Assembly (NCBI GenBank): GCA_964627605.1
Contig: CAZVGZ010000008.1
Coordinates: 1-64,000, forward strand
Direction of reading: 5' to 3'
Length of the DNA: 64,000 nt
From: CAZVGZ01 sp964627605
Lineage (GTDB): Bacteria; Latescibacterota; MWCZ01; CAZVGZ01
The notes under the pieces were generated by a model, which ran no database searches, was not told where the DNA came from, and saw only the letters and a program-made list of their open reading frames with translations. Every line of letters begins with the position of its first letter. Within the stretch, counting starts at the first letter, position 1. Positions 40,127 to 48,820 of this stretch are shown in pieces. The translations under genes and the position numbers were made by a program.

Positions 40127-40768
40127 CAGCGCGCCACTCCAGATCGCTCAACTTTCCATGCGTCAGTATAACCAGCATCGCACAAACGATCTCTGAGACG
40201 GTCAGCCCGTTCTTTGGATCGTTTTAGCCCCACCGTCACCTTCCAAAGTCCTTCGTTCAGCCGCATCGCTACTGTTTCGTCTGTCCCTCCCCGCGCTCGC
40301 TCGGCAAACTCATTGGCTCTCTGCCGCGATGTCTCTCTGCCAACAAATACTTTCCACGCGCCGTCTGATTCCCGGACGACCTCTATCTCTTTGTAGTCCA
40401 GCTTGCCGGACATGATCGGCACGCTCACCAGCATTCCACTCATTTTTAGACGCAAACACCTGAACGCTCCAAAGCTCACCACTGTTCACCGAAGCGACCG
40501 AGACCGTCGAATCTGCTATGGCAGGCGCTGGTCTTGCATCCGTTACCGCGACTGTTGGCGGTTCAGCGATAACTGTTTCCGGGGTGACGGCCGTGACAAC
40601 CTTGACCGGCTCTGGCTCACTGCGTGCTGAAATCGTCCCAGCGACCGCTGGCGGCTCTGGTGGGAGGGTGGCGACTGGCGGTTTTGGACCGCATGCCGCA
40701 ACAGTGGTTAGGATCGCCAACACAGTAAAGCGTTGGGACTCGCAGAACAGATCACTCACCCCGGTCAT
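40126..40768 (-). pseudogene. frameshifted SPOR-domain lipoprotein
   Basis: Starting at 40768 gives a lipoprotein signal (VLAILTTVAAC lipobox) followed by a Pro-rich linker. The first SPOR repeat starts LWSVQVFASKNEWNAGERADHVRQAGL and then loses frame at about 40393. The other frame continues KEIEVVRESDGAWKVFVGRE and a second SPOR repeat (LWKVTVGLKRSKERADRLRDRL) to 40126. Restoring one or two bases after GGACTAC gives a continuous protein of ~213 residues. SPOR domains bind glycan strands stripped of peptides at the division site. It overlaps the first SPOR gene by 17 bases and ecfT by one. Sequence error is a real alternative here. Confidence 0.75.
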
Positions 40769-41471
40769 AGACCCAAGCATCGGGAAAACCTTTGTTGCGT
40801 AGACTGTCCCGAGTTCGGTTGATTGCTGCCCTGTCATTCTCGCGCCCAACCAACACCTTAAAGGTGCCGCTGACGTCGATCACTTCCGCCGCCACACTCA
40901 TCTCTCGCCTAACCTGATCCGCGACCGCCTGAGCGGCCCTGGCGGTCGAGCCGGCATAGATTTGCACGCTATATCTTCCGGTGCGGGTTGGGCTGGTTGC
41001 ACCAGTTTGGCGGCGCGTGATCCACGCCCCTGGATACTGTGTTTCTAGCGCGGTCTTTGATGTTTGGGCGTCCGCCCTCCTAGCGAAACGGCCCACGTAG
41101 ACTTTCCATACACCACCGGTGGCTTGCACTACATCAACAGGCTCCGCGCTGGTCTGCCTCACCTCTGCCGCCGCTCGGTTCGCTGGTGCGCTGCTCGATG
41201 ACGCCAGAATCTGCACTGAGAACACCGAAACGCCCTCACCGGACATAACCGGACTAGAGTATCCGGTGGCCTTAGGTGGAGACGTTTGTGGCCTACGGTC
41301 CATCGGTGGCATGTCGCTGCGCGGATCGGGAAGGACAGGGGCGTAGATCGCATCTACCTGTGTAACCGGCTGCGGCGAAATAGGTTGAGGCGATGACTTA
41401 ATACCGCAGCCAAGCAGCAGCAGCGATATGCAAGAGACGAACGGCAAACTCAGACGTACTGCGCAACTCAT
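40752..41471 (-). CDS. lipoprotein with two SPOR repeats
   Basis: The lipobox ISLLLLGC is followed by a Pro/Ser-rich linker of ~70 residues and two SPOR domains (FSVQILASSSS...WKVYVGRFARRADA and YSVQIYAGSTA...FKVLVGRENDRAA). Such proteins bind denuded peptidoglycan at the septum. The start overlaps the stop of the SpoIID-like gene by four bases, and a second SPOR gene overlaps its end. The coupling to SpoIID suggests joint work on the same glycan strands. Confidence 0.85.
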   Translation of the reverse strand: MSCAVRLSLPFVSCISLLLLGCGIKSSPQPISPQPVTQVDAIYAPVLPDPRSDMPPMDRRPQTSPPKATGYSSPVMSGEGVSVFSVQILASSSSAPANRAAAEVRQTSAEPVDVVQATGGVWKVYVGRFARRADAQTSKTALETQYPGAWITRRQTGATSPTRTGRYSVQIYAGSTARAAQAVADQVRREMSVAAEVIDVSGTFKVLVGRENDRAAINRTRDSLRNKGFPDAWVYDRGE

Positions 41472-42859
41472 CGATCAGGCCTGTAGGACAGATCGCCAAT
41501 CCCATGCGGTCCGGTGGCTTCGGTGGGGGCTCCAACGCCCTCGATATTCGGCCATTTTTGGAGTTCGGAATCCTGATAGTAGTGCGCCAGTATCTGTTGG
41601 CTGGAGTAGCCCCGGCGGGCCATCTCAGCGGCACCGGTCTGGCACATACCGATGCCATGTCCGTTTCCTGCGCCGGAGACCATCAGCCTTGCTAGTTTGC
41701 CTTCGCTGTCTGCGTCAACGAAGTAGCGGACGTAGGAGCTGCGCAGGATCGGTTCTCCATCAATGGGCCGCCTGAGCACCCACCTGACCCTCTCCTTGGG
41801 TATGCTGAATCGACCACGCTCGGTGGTGATAGTAGTCGCTTGCACTCGACCGCTTGGCGCGGTGGCTTCTGCTACTACATTCAACACACGTCCGACATCC
41901 CCAGGAACTGATTCCATCTCGCGTTTGAGGTGTCGGTTCAGAATCTGCTTCAATCGAGCTGCAGAGTAGACTTCGGTCCAACGAAAGTGGTGGGATTTCT
42001 GGCAGTACCATCCCGCTTCATCGCGGTCTAAAATCTGACTGACAAAGCGGCGGTTTTCAGCAGGCCACACGTCGCTCATATTTACCGTAGAACCACCACA
42101 AGTGGAGTGGAAGTAGGATTGGACCAGACCACCGTTGTGGGCGATAACAACACCGCGAGTCTCAGCAACAGCGCGGTTTGCGCTGGTGGTTTCGGCGGTC
42201 AATCCGTCGTAAACCTGATCGCGGGTATCATCCCAAAGGTCGAAACCCAAATCTGCACGCCTTCCAAGGTAGCTGAGAGTGTAGGTGCGTGCGGCAATCG
42301 CCTGAGCTTTTACCGCCTCAAACTCCCTGGGACCTAGATCACCAATCTCTTTCGGGACGACCCCTCTGAGATAGGCCTCAACCGCGAGCTCATTGACGAC
42401 AGTGATTCCATCTGGGGTCGCTAATATCTCAACAGCGCCGCGGTACGGTTTGCCATTGATCTTGATAGGACCGTCAGCAACGCAGATAGTTCTTTGACCG
42501 GTGGTCATCCGCCCACCGTTATCTACGCGAAATTCGGCCCCTCTGGCGGCAAAGACGAACGACAGTCCCAAAAGTGTGGTCTTTCTCACAGTGCCCATTT
42601 GGCCTCTGAGCCGATTGCCTTCAATGCGCACCTGCCGCAACCCGGTCTCCAGGCCGACACGTACAGTGGGATTCTGCGCCCTAACACGCGAACGGGGTGG
42701 TGATGGTTTGGGTGGGGCGGAACAGCTCGTCGATGTCAGAGCAATGACAACGGCTGCCAGACTGCGGAATAGGACGGTTCGGTGGCGCGACAAAAGTGAC
42801 CGAGTTGTGATGGTAGCGGGAGACACTGCCAAAAACCCTTCAGGTCCGTCGCCGGACAC
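41468..42859 (-). CDS. SpoIID/LytB-type lytic transglycosylase-like lipoprotein
   Basis: SpoIID cleaves glycan strands that have already lost their stem peptides. The lipobox LTSTSC near residue 46 implies outer- or inner-membrane anchoring. The core has the family's VEAYLRGVVPKE, EAVKAQAIAARTY, DTRDQVYDG, SYFHSTCGG and GHGIGMCQTGA motifs. The general-acid Glu of SpoIID is the one in VVPKE. Its 463 residues are normal for diderm homologues. It heads a set with two SPOR lipoproteins and starts six bases after the cyclic-nucleotide-binding gene. Confidence 0.9.
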   Translation of the reverse strand: MSGDGPEGFLAVSPATITTRSLLSRHRTVLFRSLAAVVIALTSTSCSAPPKPSPPRSRVRAQNPTVRVGLETGLRQVRIEGNRLRGQMGTVRKTTLLGLSFVFAARGAEFRVDNGGRMTTGQRTICVADGPIKINGKPYRGAVEILATPDGITVVNELAVEAYLRGVVPKEIGDLGPREFEAVKAQAIAARTYTLSYLGRRADLGFDLWDDTRDQVYDGLTAETTSANRAVAETRGVVIAHNGGLVQSYFHSTCGGSTVNMSDVWPAENRRFVSQILDRDEAGWYCQKSHHFRWTEVYSAARLKQILNRHLKREMESVPGDVGRVLNVVAEATAPSGRVQATTITTERGRFSIPKERVRWVLRRPIDGEPILRSSYVRYFVDADSEGKLARLMVSGAGNGHGIGMCQTGAAEMARRGYSSQQILAHYYQDSELQKWPNIEGVGAPTEATGPHGIGDLSYRPDR

Positions 42860-42865
42860 ATGGAC

Positions 42866-43363
42866 TCAACGGCTCAAAGCGACACTCAAGGCTGTTGTGA
42901 GTTTGAGAACGCTCTGATTCGCTTTGCGCAGCCGCCCAGACAGTGTGGTGGCTATCTTGCGTGCTATCTCATACGCCATGTCAGGGTCTTCAACTGCGAC
43001 GGACTCAAAATTCTGGCGTGTCATCACGAACACATCGCAATCAGCTACGCAGGTCACGGTTGCCGACCGCTCAGCATCCTCGAACATCGACATCTCTCCA
43101 AAACAGGCCCTCATATCGAGCCGTATCAGAGTTTTGTCCTTTTGCCCGAACTGGTGTCGCCCCACTTTGAGCACCAGGGTTTGGGAGATCTCGACGACGC
43201 CCTCCAACAGGACGTACATGGTGTCGCCCTGTTCGCCCTCCTGGATGATATGCTGCCCAGCGCGAAACATCTCTTCGCGCCCTTCATCCCACAGCTTCTG
43301 AAGCTGCGTTGACGACAGGTCGGAGAAAATAGGAACGCTTAGAAGTGCTGATGAGTCGGCCAT
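42866..43363 (-). CDS. cyclic-nucleotide-binding domain protein
   Basis: The 165-residue protein is one CNB domain: GQHIIQEGEQGDTMYVLLEG, then the phosphate-binding cassette region CFGEMSMFEDAERSATV. There is no DNA-binding or enzymatic domain. It starts 11 bases after the K+ channel gene, so it may be a detached regulatory subunit of that channel. Confidence 0.85.
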   Translation of the reverse strand: MADSSALLSVPIFSDLSSTQLQKLWDEGREEMFRAGQHIIQEGEQGDTMYVLLEGVVEISQTLVLKVGRHQFGQKDKTLIRLDMRACFGEMSMFEDAERSATVTCVADCDVFVMTRQNFESVAVEDPDMAYEIARKIATTLSGRLRKANQSVLKLTTALSVALSR

Positions 43364-43374
43364 AGTGTGCTTTC

Positions 43375-44643
43375 CTACGCGGTAACCACTTCGTGCGCCG
43401 CGATAACTATCGCTCGGTCGTGCTCTCCCGCTATTACGTCGTCAGCAGGATTGATCGAGACTTGCAGTTTACCGGTGTCGCCCTCGCTGATGTCTTTACC
43501 AGCGTCGCTAAACACCTGGCGAATGAAATCGTCAATATCACCGAGTTCGTCGTTTAGGATACCTTCCAAATTCATCCCTGGCTCCTGAGTTACCAACCCT
43601 ACCGCTATCGCGCCGTGGAAGCTGCGGAAGTAGTCCATTATGTCATGGAACGACTTACCGATCAGAGACTCAGGGATGTCTGCGGTCTGGAAGGTGTTGC
43701 CCTGAGTCTGGGTGAGGAGTTCTTTGACCGCCACGGGGATACCAGGCGAAATCGCTGCTGCGGCCATTAAGTAGCCGGAGAATTGGGCTGAAATGATGAC
43801 ATCGTCCACCTCGGCGCGCCTTAAATGCTGTTCGTTCTCCTCGTTGAGCAGCTCTGCGACGACGGTAACATCGGGCTCGATGGACTTAATCGCCAGCGTG
43901 GACAAAATAGTCCGCTCATCGGCCTTGCCCAGCGACTCGTCACCGACCTCGGCAACAATGATCGCTAATTCTGCTTCTTCAATATTAGCGCGGCGCAACA
44001 CAGTTTCCTGAACAAAGTTGCCCCTTACGAACTGTACGTCCAGGTGGTTGAACTGAAAGAGGACCTCGTTCATCTGCTCTTCAGGCAGATCATTTATCAA
44101 CACAAACGGCTTTGTCCTCCACCGCTCAGAAGTGGCCAACGCGGCCAAAATCTTCTCAGCATTGGTGTTCCACCCGCACAAAACGACGTGCCGAAAGACC
44201 TTGGTTTTGCTCAAACCTTTTTCCTCCCGAATCCTTTTCGCTGTGAGAACCGCGCTGATGGTAGCGGTGAGCACCGACACCAACCCCATTCCCGAAAACA
44301 CGAAGAAGGCCGTGGCCACCCGGCTGGCGCTGGAAGTGGGAGCGAAATCGCCATAGCCCACCGTGGTGACCGTGATGATAGCCCAATAAATCGCTTGCCC
44401 AAGAGTTTTGATCGACCGACCTTCGATCGCACCATACTCTTCAAAGATGAGGACCGCGACCGCTGCGGCGAATATAAGCAGGCAGAACAACAGCACGATG
44501 CGGGGAATATTTTCGTTCCACAACATCCGCCAAACCAGCGCGATGGTGTTCAGGGATTTTTGCCACTTACCTACCTGACTCTCTGAATCACCCGGACCGT
44601 CAGAGGCTCCGCTGCCGGGTGAAGTTGGGGCGTCTGTATTCAT
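43375..44643 (-). CDS. two-helix potassium channel with TrkA-N (RCK) domain
   Basis: The selectivity filter TVGYGDFAP lies between the two membrane helices, and a RCK/TrkA-N domain follows (HVVLCGWNTNAEKIL, a variant GxG loop). This is the Kch/MthK architecture of ligand-gated K+ channels. A second, degenerate domain occupies the last ~120 residues. The start at 44643 overlaps the stop of the Gx transporter gene by one base; a longer frame (44748) would run into that gene. With the CNB gene 11 bases downstream, control by a cyclic nucleotide is plausible but unproven. Confidence 0.88.
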   Translation of the reverse strand: MNTDAPTSPGSGASDGPGDSESQVGKWQKSLNTIALVWRMLWNENIPRIVLLFCLLIFAAAVAVLIFEEYGAIEGRSIKTLGQAIYWAIITVTTVGYGDFAPTSSASRVATAFFVFSGMGLVSVLTATISAVLTAKRIREEKGLSKTKVFRHVVLCGWNTNAEKILAALATSERWRTKPFVLINDLPEEQMNEVLFQFNHLDVQFVRGNFVQETVLRRANIEEAELAIIVAEVGDESLGKADERTILSTLAIKSIEPDVTVVAELLNEENEQHLRRAEVDDVIISAQFSGYLMAAAAISPGIPVAVKELLTQTQGNTFQTADIPESLIGKSFHDIMDYFRSFHGAIAVGLVTQEPGMNLEGILNDELGDIDDFIRQVFSDAGKDISEGDTGKLQVSINPADDVIAGEHDRAIVIAAHEVVTA

Positions 44644-45143
44644 TACGTACCTGTTTGGGCTCGGTAAAGTCGAGCCAAAACCGCTGCGGATAGGCCGCCT
44701 ACCACCGTTCCTGCAATAAGTGCCGTTGTCAGCATCACCGGAAGCCACCGCCAGAGGAGGTCAGACTGCGCCCAGATAAGCGATACGATCGCGAGCTGTA
44801 TGGTTGAGTGAGTCGCAGCACCCGCGATGCTGACCCCCAAGGGAGTGACAGACTCTCCCGCCACAGAACGAAGAGCTGCCATCACCGCTGCTGCGGCGAT
44901 GCCGCCGGTGAGCGCCATCAGAAATGTCGGGCTAAACATCGCTCCTGTTATCAGAGATCCCAACCCAGCTTTCAACAACGTTACAGAAAACGCCATCGAC
45001 GCGCCACCGAAAAAGAGTGCAACGACTACGGCAAGATTGCCCAGCCCGAGCCTTCCCAAAGGAACAGGTTGTGGCAGTACGGATTCAACAGCAAACAGCG
45101 CCGCCCCCACCGCCCCCAAAACCCCTGCCCTTGCCCAGCTCAT
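44643..45143 (-). CDS. Gx transporter family membrane protein (heptaprenyl diphosphate synthase component I-like)
   Basis: The 166-residue protein has about five membrane helices with the family's start (ESVLPQPVPLGRLGLGN) and GGASMAFSVTLLKAGLGSL. Despite its name the family resembles ECF-transporter S components rather than prenyl synthases. It overlaps the NusG-II gene by four bases; this pair is common in bacteria. In this block an EcfT lies five genes downstream. Confidence 0.75.
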   Translation of the reverse strand: MSWARAGVLGAVGAALFAVESVLPQPVPLGRLGLGNLAVVVALFFGGASMAFSVTLLKAGLGSLITGAMFSPTFLMALTGGIAAAAVMAALRSVAGESVTPLGVSIAGAATHSTIQLAIVSLIWAQSDLLWRWLPVMLTTALIAGTVVGGLSAAVLARLYRAQTGT

Positions 45144-45553
45144 CGGCTGATCCCATCCAGTTCGCCTGTACGAACGCCTTCAATCCGCACTATTAGCCCG
45201 TTGGGCAGGCAGGCGCTGGCGTCTCCTGGCGACTCAAGCGATCCCATCTTCTGGCACACCTTGTCACGGCAAGGCGTGGACAATATAGTCACGCTGCCGC
45301 TTATCTCGGTTCGGATCACCATCAGCCCCATAGTTCCCGCCACGCTATCGGTGCGGGTCTCAATCGGCCAACAACCAACAGGTATACCGCGAAGCTCGAC
45401 CACCACAGACCCGCCTGCTCCAACGGGTGACGACCGCCACCCAAGCCAGCCGCTGACGAGGATAGCCAGCAACACAACACCAGCGACGACTAAGTCGCCG
45501 GGTGCCAACCACCTGGTCAGGCTCTTAAGGCTATCTGGTGCTCTTTTCTGCAC
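45140..45553 (-). CDS. NusG domain II (DUF) membrane-anchored protein
   Basis: One N-terminal helix (PGDLVVAGVVLLAILVSGWLG) precedes a NusG-II-type beta domain ending CRDKVCQKMGSLESPGDASACLPNGLIVRIEG. The Cys pair and the CLPN stretch are typical. It is not a transcription factor; it is usually next to the Gx transporter gene, as here. The GTG start has a TATATT box only nine bases upstream, so the promoter may lie unusually close. Confidence 0.75.
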   Translation of the reverse strand: MQKRAPDSLKSLTRWLAPGDLVVAGVVLLAILVSGWLGWRSSPVGAGGSVVVELRGIPVGCWPIETRTDSVAGTMGLMVIRTEISGSVTILSTPCRDKVCQKMGSLESPGDASACLPNGLIVRIEGVRTGELDGISR

Positions 45554-45620
45554 AACCGCAAATATAATGTGATTGTTCGGCGATGGCAGGGGTGCCTAAC
45601 ACCGATCACGATTAGGCCGC

Positions 45621-46673
45621 TTATTCAGTGACGTAGATCGGATTGCTGTACGCCCTGCGGCCATCGGTTGCCAGACACTCCAACCGCCACGACGCATGGC
45701 CGCCGGTGAATGTGGCTTCGTGTGTTCCTGAGAAGATGGTTTCTTCATGGTGTTTAAGTTCAAACTCAACCTCACCATCTCGGATAATCCGCACGGAACC
45801 GATGCCAAGGCTGTCAGCGCAGACGTAGTCAAACGACAGAGCGCTTCCAGCTTTCTTCTCTATCACATCGCCCATGATCGCTTTTTCGCCGGGACAGGTC
45901 CAGTTGAGCACCGGCGCGTCAGAGACGAAGAGATTTCCTTCGGTGATTGCTGCCATGACAGCTTCCATGCTCAGTTCGTCAGCGAATACGCCGTTCCAGA
46001 TGTCTCCGATGGCGATGGGGAGATGGGCATCGGAGTTCCCCATGGCAGAGACGCGGCAACCTTTGGCCAGATACTGATCCCACAGTTCGATGCTCATGGC
46101 GTCGGTGACATCAAAACAGTCGTAGACCTGGTTGGCACCATTTATGATTTCGATGTTGAATCTTGGTCCGAGAAGATCAAGCGACTGTTTCTGTTCCTCG
46201 CTGTAGCGGGTCGAGGGGAACCAGCCTGTGGGGTGGGGTATAAACGGCACGCCACCGCGATCGAGAATTTCGTTGTAGTCCACGGAAAGATCTCTGAAGA
46301 CCTCGTATCTCCTGTTCAAGCCCAAAATCCCCAGATGGTGGTGTTGAGTTCCTGGCTCCTGTCCCCACCAGATGCCATCGTGACGAAGGCATTCCCTTTT
46401 CTGTGTGACCCCCATATGGTCGGTGATGAACAGGAAATCCATCCCAGACACCTCTTTAAAATGGGCGTTGTCCGCTACAGTGCCGATCCCGTCACTATGG
46501 GTGGTGTGGGAGTGGCAATCGCCCCTGAAAGCCCTGAAATCCACCAAATACCAATTTGCCTCGATCCGTTCGCGCATAACCTCTTTCCACATGCCTATGA
46601 CCGATTTCGGATACTCCTGGCGACGTTTATCGAGTGTTTTGCGAAAGCGTCGTTGCTGTTCCCAAATACTCAT
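45621..46673 (-). CDS. PHP-domain metal-dependent phosphoesterase-like protein
   Basis: Metal-binding motifs of the PHP fold are visible: DCHSHTTHSDGIGT, FITDHMG, IPHPTGW and GNSDAHLP. The C-terminal ~80 residues form a beta-sandwich with DAPVLNWTCPGEKAIMGD. Such proteins are often annotated as CehA/McbA-type metallohydrolases. The substrate is unknown. No signal peptide. It stands alone between the SDR gene and the housekeeping block. Confidence 0.8.
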   Translation of the reverse strand: MSIWEQQRRFRKTLDKRRQEYPKSVIGMWKEVMRERIEANWYLVDFRAFRGDCHSHTTHSDGIGTVADNAHFKEVSGMDFLFITDHMGVTQKRECLRHDGIWWGQEPGTQHHHLGILGLNRRYEVFRDLSVDYNEILDRGGVPFIPHPTGWFPSTRYSEEQKQSLDLLGPRFNIEIINGANQVYDCFDVTDAMSIELWDQYLAKGCRVSAMGNSDAHLPIAIGDIWNGVFADELSMEAVMAAITEGNLFVSDAPVLNWTCPGEKAIMGDVIEKKAGSALSFDYVCADSLGIGSVRIIRDGEVEFELKHHEETIFSGTHEATFTGGHASWRLECLATDGRRAYSNPIYVTE

Positions 46674-46872
46674 TCTTCCGTCCTTGCTCTATATGGTGAG
46701 ACAAGATCAACTCATCTGGTGGTGGCGCCTATATCTACTCTCATGCCTTTGGGGGCGTGTCGCATCCAATTCGTCAACTCGCCATTCTCGCTGGGTACCG
46801 GCTACCGCTGCGAAAATCTTTTCAGATCAACCTCGCCGACGAAGTGGAACCATCCGCCGGAGAGCAAATCGG

Positions 46873-47658
46873 TTAGCCGTCCCAATGTTCTGGAAAATGA
46901 TTGGGTAGTCGAATTACGCTGCGATGGACGAAACGCCCGGCCTCTGAACACAGAAACCCTATGATTTCGGCAGCGTCATGAGAACAGGGCATCTTGCGGT
47001 CAGGCCACCCGTCCCACTCAGAATTGACTGCGGCCACTGCGTCCGACAGGTCCATATGTTTATTGAGGCCTGGCTCGATGATGTTCATCGTGACGCCTTC
47101 GTGGTGGAGATTGACCCCCAACTGTTCAGTCATCCACGTCCGCGCAGCTTTGCCTAGTGTGTAGTCTGCGGCGTACTGCTCAACGCCGCCGCAATGGAGA
47201 GCATCCGCCATGCCGATGCTGACGATTCTTCCCCATCGCCGTTCTTTCATTCCAGGAAGCACGCCTCTAACCGCCCAAAACATGGCGTCAATTTCGACTT
47301 TTAGGGTGTCTTTCCAATGCTCAGGGGTGATCTCCGCCACCGGCTGCACGTTCCACGGCCCGCCTGCGTTGTTTACGAGAATATCGATGCCGCCAAAGCG
47401 CTGTTCGCCCTTGGCGATCATGTCCGCCATCTGATCGCTGTCGCCTGGGTTGGCCTCGACAACGATTCCGTCGCCGCCCAAACTCCTGATCTTTTCAAGA
47501 ACTTTTTCGGCTCTGGCATTTGCGTCGGCACCCCGCGTGACGGTTCCATAGTTGAGCACCACGTTGACGCCTGAGGCTGCCAATTTTAGCGCTGTACTGC
47601 GTCCCATTCCATCGCCGGTACTCCCTGTGATAAGTGCTGTGCGTCCTTGTAAACTCAT
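46873..47658 (-). CDS. short-chain dehydrogenase/reductase
   Basis: The Rossmann loop TGSTGDGMG, NNAGG, and the catalytic Ser region followed by YTLGKAA (YxxxK) define a classical SDR. The 261-residue length is usual. It is likely NAD(P)-dependent and oxidises or reduces an alcohol or ketone; the substrate is not evident. Its C-terminal region carries the usual N-I-I-E-P-G segment. It is divergent to fabI across a 304-base gap. Confidence 0.85.
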   Translation of the reverse strand: MSLQGRTALITGSTGDGMGRSTALKLAASGVNVVLNYGTVTRGADANARAEKVLEKIRSLGGDGIVVEANPGDSDQMADMIAKGEQRFGGIDILVNNAGGPWNVQPVAEITPEHWKDTLKVEIDAMFWAVRGVLPGMKERRWGRIVSIGMADALHCGGVEQYAADYTLGKAARTWMTEQLGVNLHHEGVTMNIIEPGLNKHMDLSDAVAAVNSEWDGWPDRKMPCSHDAAEIIGFLCSEAGRFVHRSVIRLPNHFPEHWDG

Positions 47659-47962
47659 TATCTCTTTTCCGTCAGTGTGTCGATGAACGGCTAGCGCATT
47701 CGGTGCGGTTAGCCGACTTTAAAGTCGATGCGCGGGAATATACACTGTCAAAGTGCCTCTGACCATGACGCGCCTCATCACGTCGTATACAGCTGCCGCC
47801 TGATGCATTTTCACGATCACTTTCAGAGTGGCTTCCAAGGCCGCCCTCATAGTGCTGAAAATACCCAAATTGGCGCACACACTTGAGTGTGGGGCGGTGA
47901 AGCGGCATATTTGTTGGGTCGATCTTAAAAGTCAACCGAATCACGCAATAGGGGAGTTGCGC
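47659..47962. other. divergent intergenic region between the SDR gene and fabI
   Basis: It must hold promoters for both directions. A GACTTTAAAGTC palindrome lies near 47711-47722, possibly an operator, and a TTGACA box on the minus strand lies just upstream of it but at poor spacing. I see no coding remnant. Confidence 0.45.
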
Positions 47963-48733
47963 ATGTTATTGGAAGGCAAGACCGCGTTTATCGCCGGGAT
48001 AGCAAACCAGAGGAGCATAGCATCCGCCATCGCTCAGGCTTTCCATCGTGAGGGGGCCAGGCTCGCGATCAGCTACCAGAACGACCGGTTGGGCGATGCG
48101 GTCAAAAAGCTTACGGAGCCGCTGGAGCCGGAACTCTATTTAGAGATGGACGTGACGAACGACGATGATGTGGGACAAGGGTTTGAGGCTATCGACAAGC
48201 TTTGGGACGGCGTGGATATCGTCGTTCATGCACTGGCCTACGCAAAGCGTGAGGACATCTCTGGGACCTACGTGGATACGTCTCGCGACGGCTTTCTTCT
48301 GGCGCACAACGTCAGCGCCTACTCTCTGGTGCAGTTGGCAGAAGCCGCTCAGCCGCTCATGAAGAAGAATGGCGGCGGGAGTGTCATGGCGATGACATAC
48401 TACGGCTCGGAAAAAGTTGTACCTGGATACAACGTGATGGGCGTCGCCAAAGCGAGCCTCGAAGCGTCGATAAGGTATCTCGCATCGGATCTGGGTGAGG
48501 ACAACATCCGCGTCAACGGCATATCTGCTGGCCCGGTCCGCACGCTTTCGGCGCGGGCGATCGGCGGTTTTACCGAAATACTGGACAAGATGGCCGAACG
48601 CGCGCCGCTCAAGCGGAACATTGAGGTCGAGGAGGTCGCCGATACCGGCGTGTATCTCGGGTCAAACCTTAGCCGTGGCGTCACGGGCGAAGTGATCTAC
48701 GTCGATGCTGGCTACAACATTATGGGGATGTAG
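47963..48733 (+). CDS. fabI: enoyl-[acyl-carrier-protein] reductase (NADH)
   Basis: FabI performs the last step of each fatty-acid elongation cycle. The FabI-specific glycine loop AGIANQRSIASAIA and the catalytic pair in MTYYGSEKVVPGYNVMGVAKASLEA are present, with Tyr and Lys spaced as in FabI rather than in FabG. The start at 47963 has GGGGAG seven bases upstream; a frame open to 47828 adds nothing. The C-terminus ends at the usual NIMGM followed by TAG, so UAG is read as stop. A long perfect hairpin lies 39 bases behind it. Confidence 0.95.
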   Translation: MLLEGKTAFIAGIANQRSIASAIAQAFHREGARLAISYQNDRLGDAVKKLTEPLEPELYLEMDVTNDDDVGQGFEAIDKLWDGVDIVVHALAYAKREDISGTYVDTSRDGFLLAHNVSAYSLVQLAEAAQPLMKKNGGGSVMAMTYYGSEKVVPGYNVMGVAKASLEASIRYLASDLGEDNIRVNGISAGPVRTLSARAIGGFTEILDKMAERAPLKRNIEVEEVADTGVYLGSNLSRGVTGEVIYVDAGYNIMGM

Positions 48734-48772
48734 ACCATCTCCGCAAGCTAGATATCGACACTGTTAGCACAA

Positions 48773-48814
48773 CGTGAAAAGGTCAGCGCTTGATGAGGCG
48801 CTGACCTTTTCACG
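48773..48814. terminator. bidirectional terminator between converging genes
   Basis: Two perfect 17-base arms (48773-48789 and 48798-48814) surround an 8-base loop. The outer part of each arm is A/T-rich (GAAAA / TTTTC), so it can end transcription from fabI on the plus strand and from the sugar-isomerase-like gene on the minus strand. The arms leave few bases to the stop codon of that gene. Confidence 0.85.
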
Positions 48815-48820
48815 TCAATA

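Noticed and set aside
46674..46872. possible protein remnant between the SDR and PHP genes
   Set aside because: A minus-strand frame reads GWFHFVGEVDLKRF, a TAG, then ELTNWMRHAPKGMRVDIGATTR. It looks protein-like, but I cannot tie it to a family and it is too short to call.
45747..46964. 405-residue plus-strand open frame opposite the PHP gene
   Set aside because: It is antisense to a PHP protein with complete metal motifs and has no ribosome site or family similarity.
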